The notes under the pieces: generated by a model
The model's database searches: none
What the model saw: only the letters and a program-made list of their open reading frames with translations
What the model was told of the DNA's origin: nothing
Assembly (NCBI GenBank): GCA_003599865.1
Contig: QZKS01000087.1
Span: 1-64,000, forward strand
Reading direction: 5' to 3'
Origin: Desulfobacteraceae bacterium
Lineage (GTDB): Bacteria > Desulfobacterota > Desulfobacteria > Desulfobacterales > SURF-7
Length of the DNA stretch: 64,000 nt
Position numbers and translations under genes: made by a program
Part shown: piece by piece, positions 1 through 8,817 of the stretch
Numbering within the stretch: the stretch's first letter is position 1
Layout: every line of letters starts with the position of its first letter

Positions 1-1457
1 TCAGAACGGTAAAGCCCTATACCTTCTGCTTTTAATTGATTAGCGATCGAAACCTCTGTCAGAAGATTGATGTTCGCAAAAAGCTCAACCCTCGTACCAT
101 CTATGGTTCGTGTAACCGGGTCCATCATTATCGCATTGCTTATCGTATCTTCCTTAAGCCGATTCTTTCGCTCAAACTTTTCCAAAATTTCTTTCGAAGG
201 ACGGATATAGATATTTCCCAGATCGGCATCCAGCAAAACCGGTGTATCGTCTTGAATCAGAAGCAGTAGCGGCTCCTCAACAATAACCAGCGGTATTTTC
301 AAGGACCGGGACAAGATGGAAATATGTGAGGTTATCCCACCACCAACCAGAATAATACCTTTCACATCATTGGTTACCAGATTCAAAATGTCAGAGGGAA
401 ACAGCTTCTCTGCGATAACAATCTTTTTTTCCCCCAATTCATTCTCAATCGGATTTTCCTTCTGAAAATTTTTCAATATCCGTAATGCCAAATCCTCTAC
501 ATCATTTGCCTTTTCGGCAATGTAGGGGTGAGGGTTGGATGTAAAAAGTGATATATATTGAACCGCTATTCTGCAAACCGCTTCTATCGGATCCGTGCCC
601 ATCTGAATAATATCTTCAATTTTTTGAATAAAACCAGGATCCTTTAAAATCATGAAATGAGCAGTAAAAATTAAAGAAGCGCCTTCTGGAAGCCGAGCGC
701 TGAAATCCTTTTGGAGTTTTTGAAGCTGGGCCCCTGTTTTATTGACCGATCTTCGGAAATCAGCCAAACCATAGCCTGACCCTGCCGCTGATAGTGGATT
801 CAGCAATAAAGATCTTCCTTTTTTCTTTATTACCATGGCTGGTGCGTAGGAAAATCCATCCGAGGCAACTTCACCTTTAATGAATTTCAGCTGTTCTGAA
901 GTTGTTTTTTCCCTTGCAACCAAATCATGAAAACTTAATAAAAGACGGGCATTTTCTACTGACGATGCCAATTGCGAAGCAACGGCACGGAGGGCAGTAA
1001 CATCAATTTCGTTAAAATAATTTTTCTTCTCGTGCTGAAGGCTGATGACCCCGATGCTTTCAACTCCTCGCTGCAGTGGAACAGAAAGAAAAGAAGTAAA
1101 ACCATCTTCCTTTGCTTCCTCAAAATATTTAAACTCCTGACTTTCTTCTACATCCCCAACACATATTGGCAAAACCCGTTTATGTGTTGCCCCCACAATT
1201 CCCTCACCAGGTTTCAGTTTAATTTTACCAACAGAATCCGGATTCAACCCCTGGGTTGCTGTTAAAACCAGTTCATTGTTTTTCTCATCATAAAGATAAA
1301 TTGAACAGACGTCTGCCTTGAGCCTCTCTGCAACCATTTCAACAACTTGTTGAAGAAAGCCTTTCATATCCACACTTCCGGTCAGCAAATTCGCAAGGTT
1401 ACTGACATCGCATAACAGGTTTATGTGGGTCTCATTTTCGGTTGCTGCTTTTTTCAT
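1..1457 (-). CDS. ptsP: PtsP-type phosphoenolpyruvate-protein phosphotransferase (EI-Ntr), 3' part outside window
   Basis: This frame is absent from the ORF track because it runs off the left edge without a stop; about 485 N-terminal residues are visible. Translating the minus strand gives a GAF domain (about residues 10-160, with 'ADVCSIYLYDEKNNELVLTA' and 'VPLQRGVESIGVISLQ'). The N-terminal and phosphohistidine swivelling domains of Enzyme I follow. The PEP-utiliser motif 'GGGITSHISILSRSLKIPLV' carries the phospho-accepting His near residue 377. In the family, PEP phosphorylates this His, which passes phosphate to NPr in the nitrogen PTS; GAF senses a small ligand. The C-terminal PEP-binding barrel would lie left of the window. 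The ATG at 1457 starts the GAF domain; the frame stays open about 120 bases upstream but has no other ATG there. Family assignment is firm, physiological role inferred. Confidence 0.9.
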   Translation of the reverse strand, partial: MKKAATENETHINLLCDVSNLANLLTGSVDMKGFLQQVVEMVAERLKADVCSIYLYDEKNNELVLTATQGLNPDSVGKIKLKPGEGIVGATHKRVLPICVGDVEESQEFKYFEEAKEDGFTSFLSVPLQRGVESIGVISLQHEKKNYFNEIDVTALRAVASQLASSVENARLLLSFHDLVAREKTTSEQLKFIKGEVASDGFSYAPAMVIKKKGRSLLLNPLSAAGSGYGLADFRRSVNKTGAQLQKLQKDFSARLPEGASLIFTAHFMILKDPGFIQKIEDIIQMGTDPIEAVCRIAVQYISLFTSNPHPYIAEKANDVEDLALRILKNFQKENPIENELGEKKIVIAEKLFPSDILNLVTNDVKGIILVGGGITSHISILSRSLKIPLVIVEEPLLLLIQDDTPVLLDADLGNIYIRPSKEILEKFERKNRLKEDTISNAIMMDPVTRTIDGTRVELFANINLLTEVSIANQLKAEGIGLYRS

Positions 1458-1638
1458 ATAAACAATGAACCGTTCGTGCTTTTTATTTTTAAACAATGTA
1501 TCAAAAAACCGACTCTCTAAATTGCGATATTTTAAACGATCTCCCCCAAACCAATATCGGAATATGCCCTATCATCATGTCCTCGTATTTTTGATCTCAG
1601 CCTTAAAAATTTTGTTTTATTTTTATTTCTTTCCATTC

Positions 1639-2472
1639 TTAACAATTTAATCCCATATTTATAAATACTTGGCACGCCCAGCCCTTTTCTACCAACTGCC
1701 ATAAACACAGAAAGCCATTTCGTATATAATTATCTTCCAGAACCGATAACTCCTCCGTTTTCACACCCGATAATACCACCCCACCCAAAGGCGTGGATAA
1801 ACTTCTTATAATTGGCGCTATTTGAATCAAGGTAGGAAGCCTCAAATTTGCCAGAATAAGGCTAAAATCCCCTGTGATTTCATCGAGCCCCTCGCCTGTA
1901 ATTCGAATTTTTGCAGAAAGGTCATTGTGCTCAACGTTTTCTACCGCTTCTTTTCGTGAAATAGCCTCAATATCCAAACCGATGGCACTACACATTCCTA
2001 GCTTTACCGCTGTAATTGCAAGAACACCAGAGCCGGTGCCAATATCCAAAGCCATCCCTTTTGATGCAGAATCACAAAACGATTTTTGGCTCAGTAAAAA
2101 ATCTATTGCCTTGATTGAAAGCCGTGTTGTTGGATGCCGTCCAGTACCAAACGATGCGCCATACCCCAATTTTACGCAAATTTTCTCTTTCGCCTCCTCC
2201 ACATGGACATCTACAGGAGCAAGGGATACTCTTTCAGATATCCGATTCACTTTGTGAATGGATTTTTCTAAAAAAGAACACCCATAATTATATGTATATG
2301 ACAACTCCCCGTTGTCAAGTAGCTCTCGAATAACACTCTTTACTGTCTTTCGATCACCCCATCCAGTCTTTATAAGCTCCTTCGCTAATCGATTTTGCGT
2401 GTATTTCTCTGCCGCTGTGGATATAAGATCCAACACCCTCCCTTTCATATCCTGCTGTAACCCAATTTTCAT
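1639..2472 (-). CDS. PrmA-like SAM-dependent methyltransferase with winged-helix-like N-terminus
   Basis: The protein has about 277 residues. The C-terminal two thirds match the ribosomal protein L11 methyltransferase (PrmA) fold: 'GYGASFGTGRHPTTRLSIKA' before the SAM site, motif I 'ALDIGTGSGVLAITAVKLG', then 'GLDIEAISRKEAVENV', and 'LILANLRLPTL' where PrmA has its substrate motif. The first 80 residues do not look like the PrmA substrate domain. They read as a small winged helix ('RLAKELIKTGWGDRKTVKSV'), so the target may differ from L11. ATG 2472 is preferred over 2499 because AGGAATAAT precedes it. It lies 59 bases past the stop of the upstream hypothetical gene and may be co-transcribed with mnmE and the YkgJ gene. 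Methyltransferase activity is well supported, substrate is not. Confidence 0.75.
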   Translation of the reverse strand: MKIGLQQDMKGRVLDLISTAAEKYTQNRLAKELIKTGWGDRKTVKSVIRELLDNGELSYTYNYGCSFLEKSIHKVNRISERVSLAPVDVHVEEAKEKICVKLGYGASFGTGRHPTTRLSIKAIDFLLSQKSFCDSASKGMALDIGTGSGVLAITAVKLGMCSAIGLDIEAISRKEAVENVEHNDLSAKIRITGEGLDEITGDFSLILANLRLPTLIQIAPIIRSLSTPLGGVVLSGVKTEELSVLEDNYIRNGFLCLWQLVEKGWACQVFINMGLNC

Positions 2473-2531
2473 ATTATTCCTATCTATGAAAGACAACACA
2501 GCTATTCTTATATTGCGGCCACCACTATTCT

Positions 2532-2876
2532 CTACTCAAATCCTTCTTTTTTAGACAAATTCGCATGCCATACGGCAAACGCATACATCCCCATATACCG
2601 ATCCTCCTTATTAACAATTCCAAGGCAAAGGTCAAAAGCACCCCTACCAAAATCATTACTATAACCATCCAGCGGCAGGCTTTGTAAAAACTCTCGAATC
2701 AGAACCTGACTGGTTCGTCTGGTTTTATCTTTTCGCATGTCAATAGGATCTTTTGGCTCTTCAAATGGATCCCAGGCATCATACCCTTTTTTTAAAATAT
2801 GATTTTGCCTCCGAATAGACATTTTATCAAAAACAGCCTTTTTTCGTTTTTCATTTTCCGGCGAACCGTTAGACAT
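2532..2876 (-). CDS. Conserved hypothetical protein, 114 residues
   Basis: Small, charged, cytoplasmic-looking protein with no signal peptide or membrane segment and no domain I can name. The N-terminal half is rich in Lys/Arg/Glu ('KRKKAVFDKMSIRRQNHILK') and the middle holds 'DAWDPFEEPKDPIDMRKDKTR'. The start overlaps the end of the YkgJ gene: its stop spans 2869-2871. AAGGAGAGA sits immediately upstream, giving good spacing to the second of two tandem ATGs (2876; the first is 2879). The overlap and Shine-Dalgarno argue that it is expressed and translationally coupled to the YkgJ gene. Function unknown. Confidence 0.7.
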   Translation of the reverse strand: MSNGSPENEKRKKAVFDKMSIRRQNHILKKGYDAWDPFEEPKDPIDMRKDKTRRTSQVLIREFLQSLPLDGYSNDFGRGAFDLCLGIVNKEDRYMGMYAFAVWHANLSKKEGFE

Positions 2877-3555
2877 CATTCTCTCCTTTTTCTTCCTTAC
2901 CATCAGAAATGCCGAGATATTTGGCATCATAATCTGTTATCAGCGCCATTGAGACCGGCACAAGGATATCTGCCATTTTCAAATGTTTTGACTGAATAAA
3001 CGCAACAAACTCCGTTGATATTTCATACAATTTCTTATAAATCGTATCCATGCTGACTGTCGGATATCTACCGCCTTCTGCAAACCCTGATTTTCCGCAA
3101 GCGTGGCTCATCCCTTGAATGACTGTCGGGATGCCATATATTCTGCATGTAATGGGTCGATGTTGGTATAATTCACACATCTCCTTTTCATCCAGCAGCG
3201 GACACCTGACCCTTTCCGCTCCGACATCCGCCAGTATTTTAACTTCATTCTCGCCATTCATCAATGCTTTGTGGGCCTGTCTTTTAATTTTATATATTTT
3301 TCGATCCGCACTATTGGCTCGCTCCAGTATCTGTTCCCTTTTTTTTCCGGCAACCGCTTCTATAAAGCGGTAATTAATATAGATGGCCTCAACAAGAGTT
3401 AAATCAAATAATGCATGACAACAATCCGAACACCCGGATTTACATTTTACCAAATCACCGTTTTCGCTCTTCACCCGTTCAAATGCACTGTCAGCCAAGC
3501 CCACAAGCGCCTCGTACTTTTTAAAAAATGGTTCAAAATCAATCTCGCTTGTCAT
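2869..3555 (-). CDS. YkgJ-family zinc/iron-binding cysteine-cluster protein
   Basis: About 228 residues. The eight-cysteine YkgJ (CxxCxxCC) arrangement is visible: 'CKSGCSDCCHALFDLTLVEA' near residue 40, then 'RCPLLDEKEMCELYQHRPIT', 'CRIYG' and a further Cys in 'SHACGKSG'. Family members bind a metal or Fe-S cluster through these cysteines, but no biochemical reaction is assigned. The track start at 3621 would overlap mnmE. ATG 3555 is preceded by AAAGGAGAGGAA and begins 'MTSEIDFEPFF', so I use it. The parS palindrome lies just upstream, between this start and the mnmE stop. It heads a minus-strand run with the 114-residue hypothetical and the methyltransferase. Confidence 0.85.
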   Translation of the reverse strand: MTSEIDFEPFFKKYEALVGLADSAFERVKSENGDLVKCKSGCSDCCHALFDLTLVEAIYINYRFIEAVAGKKREQILERANSADRKIYKIKRQAHKALMNGENEVKILADVGAERVRCPLLDEKEMCELYQHRPITCRIYGIPTVIQGMSHACGKSGFAEGGRYPTVSMDTIYKKLYEISTEFVAFIQSKHLKMADILVPVSMALITDYDAKYLGISDGKEEKGENDV

Positions 3556-3589
3556 TTCCTCTCCTTTTAACCTCGCCCTTTTTTCTATT

Positions 3590-3605
3590 TGTTTCACGTG
3601 AAACA
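3590..3605. promoter_or_regulatory. parS: Perfect parS centromere-like site (ParB binding)
   Basis: The 16-mer TGTTTCACGTGAAACA is a complete palindrome and equals the widely conserved bacterial parS consensus. It lies between the mnmE stop and the YkgJ start, next to the origin-proximal rpmH-mnmE block, where parS sites normally cluster. In known systems ParB loads here and spreads; SMC condensin is recruited. No parA or parB gene is in the window, so the proteins must be encoded elsewhere. I saw no second copy in the window. Confidence 0.88.
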
Positions 3606-5006
3606 TCATTTGCCAATACAAAAATTATCAAAAATTTGATCAAGAATGTCATATTGAATAAGCTTGCCGGTGACTGTATTTAAATACCGAATTGCATCGA
3701 TAAGATCAATTACAAGAAGGTCTAATGGAATATTGATCGAAAGGCCGCCAACAAAATGGGATAATGAGTCGAGTGTGTCGAGCAGGAGGTGCTTTTGACG
3801 AAGGTTCGGTAAAAGAGGGTCCTGAAAAACAGAAATTTTTTTGGCTATGAATTCTTCGATGGTCTTCTCCAGGGTGTCAATTCCAATGTTTTTCAGTGCT
3901 GAAGTATAGACCGAAGGAAAGGCAGCGAATCCATATGGAAGTTCAACCGAAGAAATCTCTTGAGTCAAATCGATTTTATTGAAAATAAAGATCACTTGTT
4001 TGTCGATGAGCATCTTACAAATATGAAATTCATTTATAGTTAAAGGTCTGCCCGCTTGAAGGACGAATAGAATTAGATCAGCGGACTGAATTTGTTTCAG
4101 GGTGATCTCTATACCGATTGCTTCAACGGGGTCTTCGGATTCATGAAGGCCCGCCGTGTCTACAAGGACTGTTGGGGTGCCCTGGATTTGGACGTATTCT
4201 TCAATAAGATCGCGCGTGGTTCCGGGATAAGGAGTTACAATGGATTTTTCTTTTCGCGTAAGGCAATTCATGAGGCTTGATTTGCCAACATTGGGTGCGC
4301 CGATAATAATTGCTCGAAAACTCTCAGTCAAAAAAAATGATTGATCATGATTATGGATAAGTTTTTCTATAGGGGCAATTACATGATCTTGAATCTTTTG
4401 AGATAATGTTACAGTTTCAATCATTTCGGTAACATTTTCAGAAAATTCGATTTCGGCCTGGCATTGAACAAGAATTGCTGTAAGAAATTCCTGAAATCCG
4501 GAAATGGCGTTTTTAAGATTGCCCGATATTTGAGAGAGTGCAATTTTCCTGGAAATTTCGGATCGAGCATTGATCAGGTCGATGACAGCCTCTGCTTGTG
4601 TGAGGTCGATTCGTCCATTCAAATAGGCGCGTTTGGTAAATTCACCTGGCTCGGCAGGTATGGCACCGGCATCAAATACGGCACTAAGGATAGATTTCAG
4701 GACCTGAAGTCCGGCATGACATTGAATCTCAACGACATCCTCACGGGTATAGGATTTGGGAGCTTTCATGAAAATGATTAAAACCTCATCAAGAAAAGCT
4801 GTTTCTTTAAAATTTAGTAGCTGTCCAAAATAAACACGATGAGACTGGAAGGGAAAGTGGCTGTCAGAAGGCTTTTGGACGGATTGGTTATAGGGTCGAA
4901 AAAGCTGAGACCCTATGGAAAAGGATTGGGGACCGGAGATTCGAACGATCCCTATTCCTCCGCGACCGGCAGGGGTTGCGATAGCGGCAATTGTGGAGGA
5001 GGTCAT
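3606..5006 (-). CDS. mnmE: tRNA uridine-5-carboxymethylaminomethyl modification GTPase MnmE
   Basis: 466 residues, normal length. The N-terminal formyl-THF-binding domain starts 'TIAAIATPAGRGGIGIVRIS'. The inserted G domain has Walker A 'GAPNVGKSSLMN', switch 'TPYPGTTRDLIEE', 'DTAGLHES' and 'NKID'. The protein ends in the diagnostic 'FCIGK' with the catalytic Cys. With MnmG it adds cmnm5 to U34 of several tRNAs. It sits downstream of jag in the order rpmH-rnpA-yidD-yidC-jag-mnmE; the usual next gene rsmG is missing. A hairpin terminator precedes it, so it may have its own promoter. Confidence 0.97.
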   Translation of the reverse strand: MTSSTIAAIATPAGRGGIGIVRISGPQSFSIGSQLFRPYNQSVQKPSDSHFPFQSHRVYFGQLLNFKETAFLDEVLIIFMKAPKSYTREDVVEIQCHAGLQVLKSILSAVFDAGAIPAEPGEFTKRAYLNGRIDLTQAEAVIDLINARSEISRKIALSQISGNLKNAISGFQEFLTAILVQCQAEIEFSENVTEMIETVTLSQKIQDHVIAPIEKLIHNHDQSFFLTESFRAIIIGAPNVGKSSLMNCLTRKEKSIVTPYPGTTRDLIEEYVQIQGTPTVLVDTAGLHESEDPVEAIGIEITLKQIQSADLILFVLQAGRPLTINEFHICKMLIDKQVIFIFNKIDLTQEISSVELPYGFAAFPSVYTSALKNIGIDTLEKTIEEFIAKKISVFQDPLLPNLRQKHLLLDTLDSLSHFVGGLSINIPLDLLVIDLIDAIRYLNTVTGKLIQYDILDQIFDNFCIGK

Positions 5007-5141
5007 GATTAGCCATTCCTGTTGTAAAGCTGTTCAATATGGTTTCAAGAATAAAAACATGTAAGGAAAAATTTTAGACCAATAGGTCAGAAAACTGTTT
5101 GTATTGTTTCCTGCAGAAGAAAAATATCAGGTAATAAAAAT

Positions 5142-5186
5142 GGAACCGGCAAGGTGTAAGATGAAAAAATATACCTGGCCGGTTCC
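5142..5186 (-). terminator. Rho-independent terminator downstream of jag
   Basis: Inverted repeat GGAACCGGC/GCCGGTTCC extended inward by AGGT/ACCT with one mismatch, 14 bases after the jag stop on the minus strand. Reading the minus strand, the second arm is followed by ATTTTTATT. It separates the yidC-jag transcript from mnmE. Confidence 0.7.
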
Positions 5187-5199
5187 TCAGATAGCACCA

Positions 5200-6057
5200 T
5201 TATTTGACGGCGATAACGTTATCCTTATGTTTTTTTTTCCTGTAATTGCTCTTTTTGGGAAAAATGACGAGCTTTCGATAATAACCATCGCCTATACTCT
5301 GGGTACGAACTTCTTTATCCGCTTTTAACGTTAAATGAACGGTTCGACGATCTTGCGCACTGATCTGGCCTATTGTCGATGGCCTTCCTGTTCTTTTGGT
5401 TTTTTCGGCTAATCTTCCTGCAAGTTTAACAAGATTTTCCTTGCGTGTTTTCAGATACCCTTCAACATCGACTTGAATGCGGACCCGTTTATCACTGTTT
5501 TTGTTTACGATCTTATCTATAAGATATTGAATGGCTTCCAAATTTTGGCCTTTTTTGCCAATAAGCACGCCGGAATTTCCACCAATTACATTGAATAATA
5601 CGAGTCCAGGACCAGCTTCGACGGAAACAGATGTTTCCTCAGTAATAAAGTCGATGATTTTTTGAAGTGCTTTTTTCCCGGCTTGTATGCTTTCAGATGC
5701 AATATCAACAGGAGCATCCAAAACGGTTTCAAGCAACTCATCATGTTTGGGAGGTACAATTGTCGGACGATCCGGCGCTTGTCTGAATGCTTCATCGACA
5801 AGGGTTTTTACATTATTTTCCTCAAACGACCGAACCCGATCCATCTTTGATATATGGTTTCGAACGTTGTTATTGTTTGAATCGGAAAGATGAACCCTGA
5901 TTTTTGCTTTTTTGGCCCCGACAAGACCAAAAATACCACTGGAACCATTTGATATAATGTCATATTTAATTTCAGATGGGGGTATGTTTAATTCTTCACT
6001 AGCGGCATTGATTGCTATTTTTACATTTTTACCCTCAAACTCTAAGTTAGACTTCAT
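5200..6057 (-). CDS. jag: Jag/KhpB RNA-binding protein (SpoIIIJ-associated)
   Basis: About 285 residues with the three Jag parts. The N-terminal Jag_N domain is 'LEFEGKNVKIAINAASEELN' to 'GIFGLVGAKKAKIRV'. A central acidic linker follows, then a type II KH domain with 'GVLIGKKGQNLEAIQYLID', then a C-terminal R3H-like end with 'RRTVHLTLKADKEVRTQSIG'. The family binds RNA and is tied to cell-envelope homeostasis. ATG 6057 is preceded by GGAGGGAAGTTC and is better than the track start, which would overlap yidC. Directly downstream of yidC, as in many bacteria. The end is basic ('KKSNYRKKKHKDN'). Confidence 0.93.
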   Translation of the reverse strand: MKSNLEFEGKNVKIAINAASEELNIPPSEIKYDIISNGSSGIFGLVGAKKAKIRVHLSDSNNNNVRNHISKMDRVRSFEENNVKTLVDEAFRQAPDRPTIVPPKHDELLETVLDAPVDIASESIQAGKKALQKIIDFITEETSVSVEAGPGLVLFNVIGGNSGVLIGKKGQNLEAIQYLIDKIVNKNSDKRVRIQVDVEGYLKTRKENLVKLAGRLAEKTKRTGRPSTIGQISAQDRRTVHLTLKADKEVRTQSIGDGYYRKLVIFPKKSNYRKKKHKDNVIAVK

Positions 6058-6074
6058 GAACTTCCCTCCATAAA

Positions 6075-7730
6075 TCATACTTTAGTTTTGGAAACAAAAT
6101 ATTGCTGGGCAATTGAAAGAATGTTGTTGATTAGCCAATACAAAACAAGACCAGATGAAAAGTTGATAAAAATTACGGTAAAAACGATAGGCATCATCAT
6201 CATCATTTTCGCTTGTGTAGGATCGCCAGCTGGTGGTTGTAATTTTTGTTGAATCAACATAGTAGCCCCCATTATGATAGTCAGAACAGGGATTCCATAA
6301 GGGGGTTCCATAAAAGGAACACTGAATCCAAAGTCAAAAAGACGATCAGGGGAAGAAAGATCGTTGATCCAACCAATAAAAGGTGCATGCCTGAGTTCAA
6401 TCGCTCCATATAGCATTTGATATAAAGCGAAAAAAACAGGAATCTGTGCAATCATGGGGAGACATCCACCCAATGGATTGATTTTATAGGTTTTATAAAG
6501 GCCCATTACCTCTTCATTCATGCGTTTTTTATCGTCTTTATATTTTTCTCTGATTTCGGCCATCAGCGGTTGGAGCTTTTTCATTTCATTCATGGATTTA
6601 TAACTTTTCGTTCCCAATGGCCAAAATAAAATTTTAATGAGGACGGTAAGAATTATAATTGCCACTCCATAGTTGGGTATGTACCGGAACAAAAAGTTCA
6701 TGAGCCAGAGACATGGTTTTGCAATAAAGTCAAAAAAACCGAAGTGAACAGCCATGTCCAAATCGACGTTTAAGCCTTGTAAAATAGAGACACTTTTGGG
6801 TCCCATATAAATCTGATAATTGTTTATCTGCTCTTGACCAGGACCAAGAGATAAAATGGGTTCATGATAACTGGTTGTCAAAAAATTATTTTTATCGATC
6901 GCCATTTCCATTTTGGATTCTTTTTCAAGCCTGGGTATTAAGCTGGAAATAAAGTACCTATCCTGTATGGAAATCCATTTTATTTTGCCGTTTATGCCCG
7001 GTGTTTCTTCTATATCGTCGATATCAATGGTTTCAAGTTTATTATTGATAAGTGCGCCAGGTCCCTCAAAACCATAGCTTTGTTTTTTCTCCGAAGTTAT
7101 ACTGCTCAAAGAAAGGACAAGGGTGTCGTTAAGAACGGCTTCACCTCGATTGGAGATGGAAACTTCCAAATCAATTACATATTGATCCGGGTAAAAACGG
7201 TATTTTTTGGAAACGACGATTCCACCGGCCGACTCCCAAGAAAAAGAAAGGGTCTTTGGTGAGTCGTTTACAATAATTTTCTGACCAGGCTCCGAAGCCG
7301 TGTAAATGGCTGTTTGTATTCCTGTGACGCTGTTGTTTAAAAAATGAGTGAAAATGGTTCCGAAATGATTCTCTCTCTGGATCAATTCTTTAAGTGGAGA
7401 ATCTGCCTCTACACTCTCTCGATAGTGCTTTAAAACGAAGCTGCTAAAACATGCCTGCTCTTCGGAAAGCGATACCTTATATATTGGCGTATCTACCACA
7501 ATCATGCGCGGTTCATCTTCCAATTTTTTCGGCAGCTCTTGTAAAGGTTGTTGGGTTATACCTTGAGGTTGATTATGAATTGCTTTAGAATCTGTCTTGG
7601 GTTGAATTTGATTTGTTTGTAACTCTGTTTGGACAGTTGTTTCTACGGGTTTTTCAACAAAAAAATAATTCCAAACAAAAAACACGAGAAAAGATAGTGC
7701 AATGGCCAGAAGCATTCGAGCCTGTTCCAT
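6075..7730 (-). CDS. yidC: Membrane protein insertase YidC
   Basis: 551 residues, the size of Gram-negative YidC. An N-terminal membrane segment ('MLLAIALSFLVFFVWNYFFV') is followed by a polar linker and the large periplasmic beta-sandwich domain. The conserved C-terminal five-helix insertase core has 'YGVAIIILTVLIKILFWPL', 'NPLGGCLPMIAQIPVFFALY' and 'FSSGLVLYWLINNILSIAQQ'. It inserts and folds inner-membrane proteins alone or with SecYEG. AGGAGACTACCT precedes ATG 7730. It lies between yidD (161 bases upstream) and jag (17 bases downstream) and probably shares their transcript. Confidence 0.97.
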   Translation of the reverse strand: MEQARMLLAIALSFLVFFVWNYFFVEKPVETTVQTELQTNQIQPKTDSKAIHNQPQGITQQPLQELPKKLEDEPRMIVVDTPIYKVSLSEEQACFSSFVLKHYRESVEADSPLKELIQRENHFGTIFTHFLNNSVTGIQTAIYTASEPGQKIIVNDSPKTLSFSWESAGGIVVSKKYRFYPDQYVIDLEVSISNRGEAVLNDTLVLSLSSITSEKKQSYGFEGPGALINNKLETIDIDDIEETPGINGKIKWISIQDRYFISSLIPRLEKESKMEMAIDKNNFLTTSYHEPILSLGPGQEQINNYQIYMGPKSVSILQGLNVDLDMAVHFGFFDFIAKPCLWLMNFLFRYIPNYGVAIIILTVLIKILFWPLGTKSYKSMNEMKKLQPLMAEIREKYKDDKKRMNEEVMGLYKTYKINPLGGCLPMIAQIPVFFALYQMLYGAIELRHAPFIGWINDLSSPDRLFDFGFSVPFMEPPYGIPVLTIIMGATMLIQQKLQPPAGDPTQAKMMMMMPIVFTVIFINFSSGLVLYWLINNILSIAQQYFVSKTKV

Positions 7731-7891
7731 AGGTAGTCTCCTAAAGTATAAGTTACTTACAAATCAGCAATGCTGCTGGATGATCTGTAAGAGAATAGTC
7801 TGCATTTGCATAACAAGATAAATACAACCAATAAATTCAGGGGGATTGTAAGAACAGGCAAAAGACTGATGCAGGAAGCTGTCCGGCATTG

Positions 7892-8125
7892 CTATGGCAC
7901 AGGATCAAAACCGCCAGGGTTGAACGGATGACAGCGTAAGATCCTTTTACACGAAAGAGACAAGCCCTTCCATATTCCATATCTCAAAACGGCTTGTCGT
8001 GCATATTCGGAACACGTAGGATAAAAGCGACACGAGGGTCCAAGGATGGGAGACACAAAAAGCTGATATATTTTAATAAAAATCAATAATATATTCTTTA
8101 TAATTTGACTCCTTGGCCAAGTCAT
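7892..8125 (-). CDS. yidD: Membrane protein insertion efficiency factor YidD
   Basis: About 77 residues, matching the family. It carries the signature '[20 protein letters not shown]' followed by '[19 protein letters not shown]' with conserved cysteines. It is a small inner-leaflet protein thought to assist YidC. The first 50 bases overlap the 3' end of rnpA. The track start at 8155 would deepen that overlap, so ATG 8125 ('[11 protein letters not shown]') is preferred, although neither has a strong Shine-Dalgarno. Confidence 0.93.
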   Translation of the reverse strand: MTWPRSQIIKNILLIFIKIYQLFVSPILGPSCRFYPTCSEYARQAVLRYGIWKGLSLSCKRILRCHPFNPGGFDPVP

Positions 8126-8453
8126 CAAAAAGCTTTTCCAACGATGAAAATGCAATTTTTGAAGATATGGCAGAAGCTTTTTGTCTTGCTATGATGTTGA
8201 TATCCCAATTGCCTTGAATACGATGTCGATTCAGCCGAAAGTACTCTCTTGTAAAACGCTTAATCCTGTTTCGGGTGGCGGCGCATCCAATTTTTTTTGT
8301 AACCGTTATTCCGAGTCTTGTTATATTGGACCGTCCTGGTCCGACCGCTGCAATAAAATGCTCATTTTTGAGCTTTTGGCCCTTGTTTGATAGGTAAACA
8401 AACTCGTTCCTTTTAATAATTCTAGCCGATCTATTGAAATGGAATGACTTCAA
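8073..8453 (-). CDS. rnpA: Ribonuclease P protein component
   Basis: About 126 residues. The RNase P protein signature appears as '[20 protein letters not shown]' followed by '[11 protein letters not shown]', with the basic RNR helix that contacts the catalytic RNA in 5' maturation of tRNAs. The start codon is TTG (8453-8451) after AGGAATTTCA; no ATG is available in frame near it. It lies downstream of rpmH and overlaps yidD. Confidence 0.95.
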   Translation of the reverse strand: MKSFHFNRSARIIKRNEFVYLSNKGQKLKNEHFIAAVGPGRSNITRLGITVTKKIGCAATRNRIKRFTREYFRLNRHRIQGNWDINIIARQKASAISSKIAFSSLEKLFDDLAKESNYKEYIIDFY

Positions 8454-8513
8454 TGAAATTCCTAGAGATATTTTTTCGGCCTTCTTTACTTGGCCCTTCG
8501 GCTTGCCACACCC

Positions 8514-8530
8514 GGCCGATTTAATCGGCC
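8514..8530. other. Hairpin in the rpmH-rnpA spacer
   Basis: GGCCGAT-TTA-ATCGGCC, a perfect 7-bp stem with a three-base loop, in the 128-base spacer between rpmH and rnpA. The T-run follows only on the plus strand, so on the transcribed minus strand it is more likely an RNA processing or attenuation element than a terminator. Confidence 0.4.
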
Positions 8531-8581
8531 TTTTGCTGTTAACACGATAATCTTTGAATTTAGAAATTTGTTACACTTTAC

Positions 8582-8716
8582 TTATGCAGATAATTTTATT
8601 CTCCCTTTGGCTCTTCGCCGGTTGATAACTCTTCTTCCTTGTTTTGTTGACATTCTTTTTCTAAAACCATGGGTTCTAGCACGTTTAATCCGACTTGGTT
8701 GATATGTCCTCTTCAT
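8582..8716 (-). CDS. rpmH: 50S ribosomal protein L34
   Basis: Too short for the ORF track; found by translating the minus strand. 44 residues starting '[20 protein letters not shown]' and ending '[12 protein letters not shown]', which is the unmistakable L34 sequence (basic, almost invariant). TAA stop at 8584-8582. It is the first gene of the rpmH-rnpA-yidD-yidC-jag block. The 101-base AT-rich stretch between it and rng should hold its promoter. Confidence 0.98.
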   Translation of the reverse strand: MKRTYQPSRIKRARTHGFRKRMSTKQGRRVINRRRAKGRIKLSA

Positions 8717-8817
8717 AATATAAGCCCTTTAGTATAAATGAATTCAATTAGAATCTGAGTGTTATTTTTTGTGTTTAACCAAATTAAATAAACATAATAA
8801 CCTAAAGATGTCAAGAT

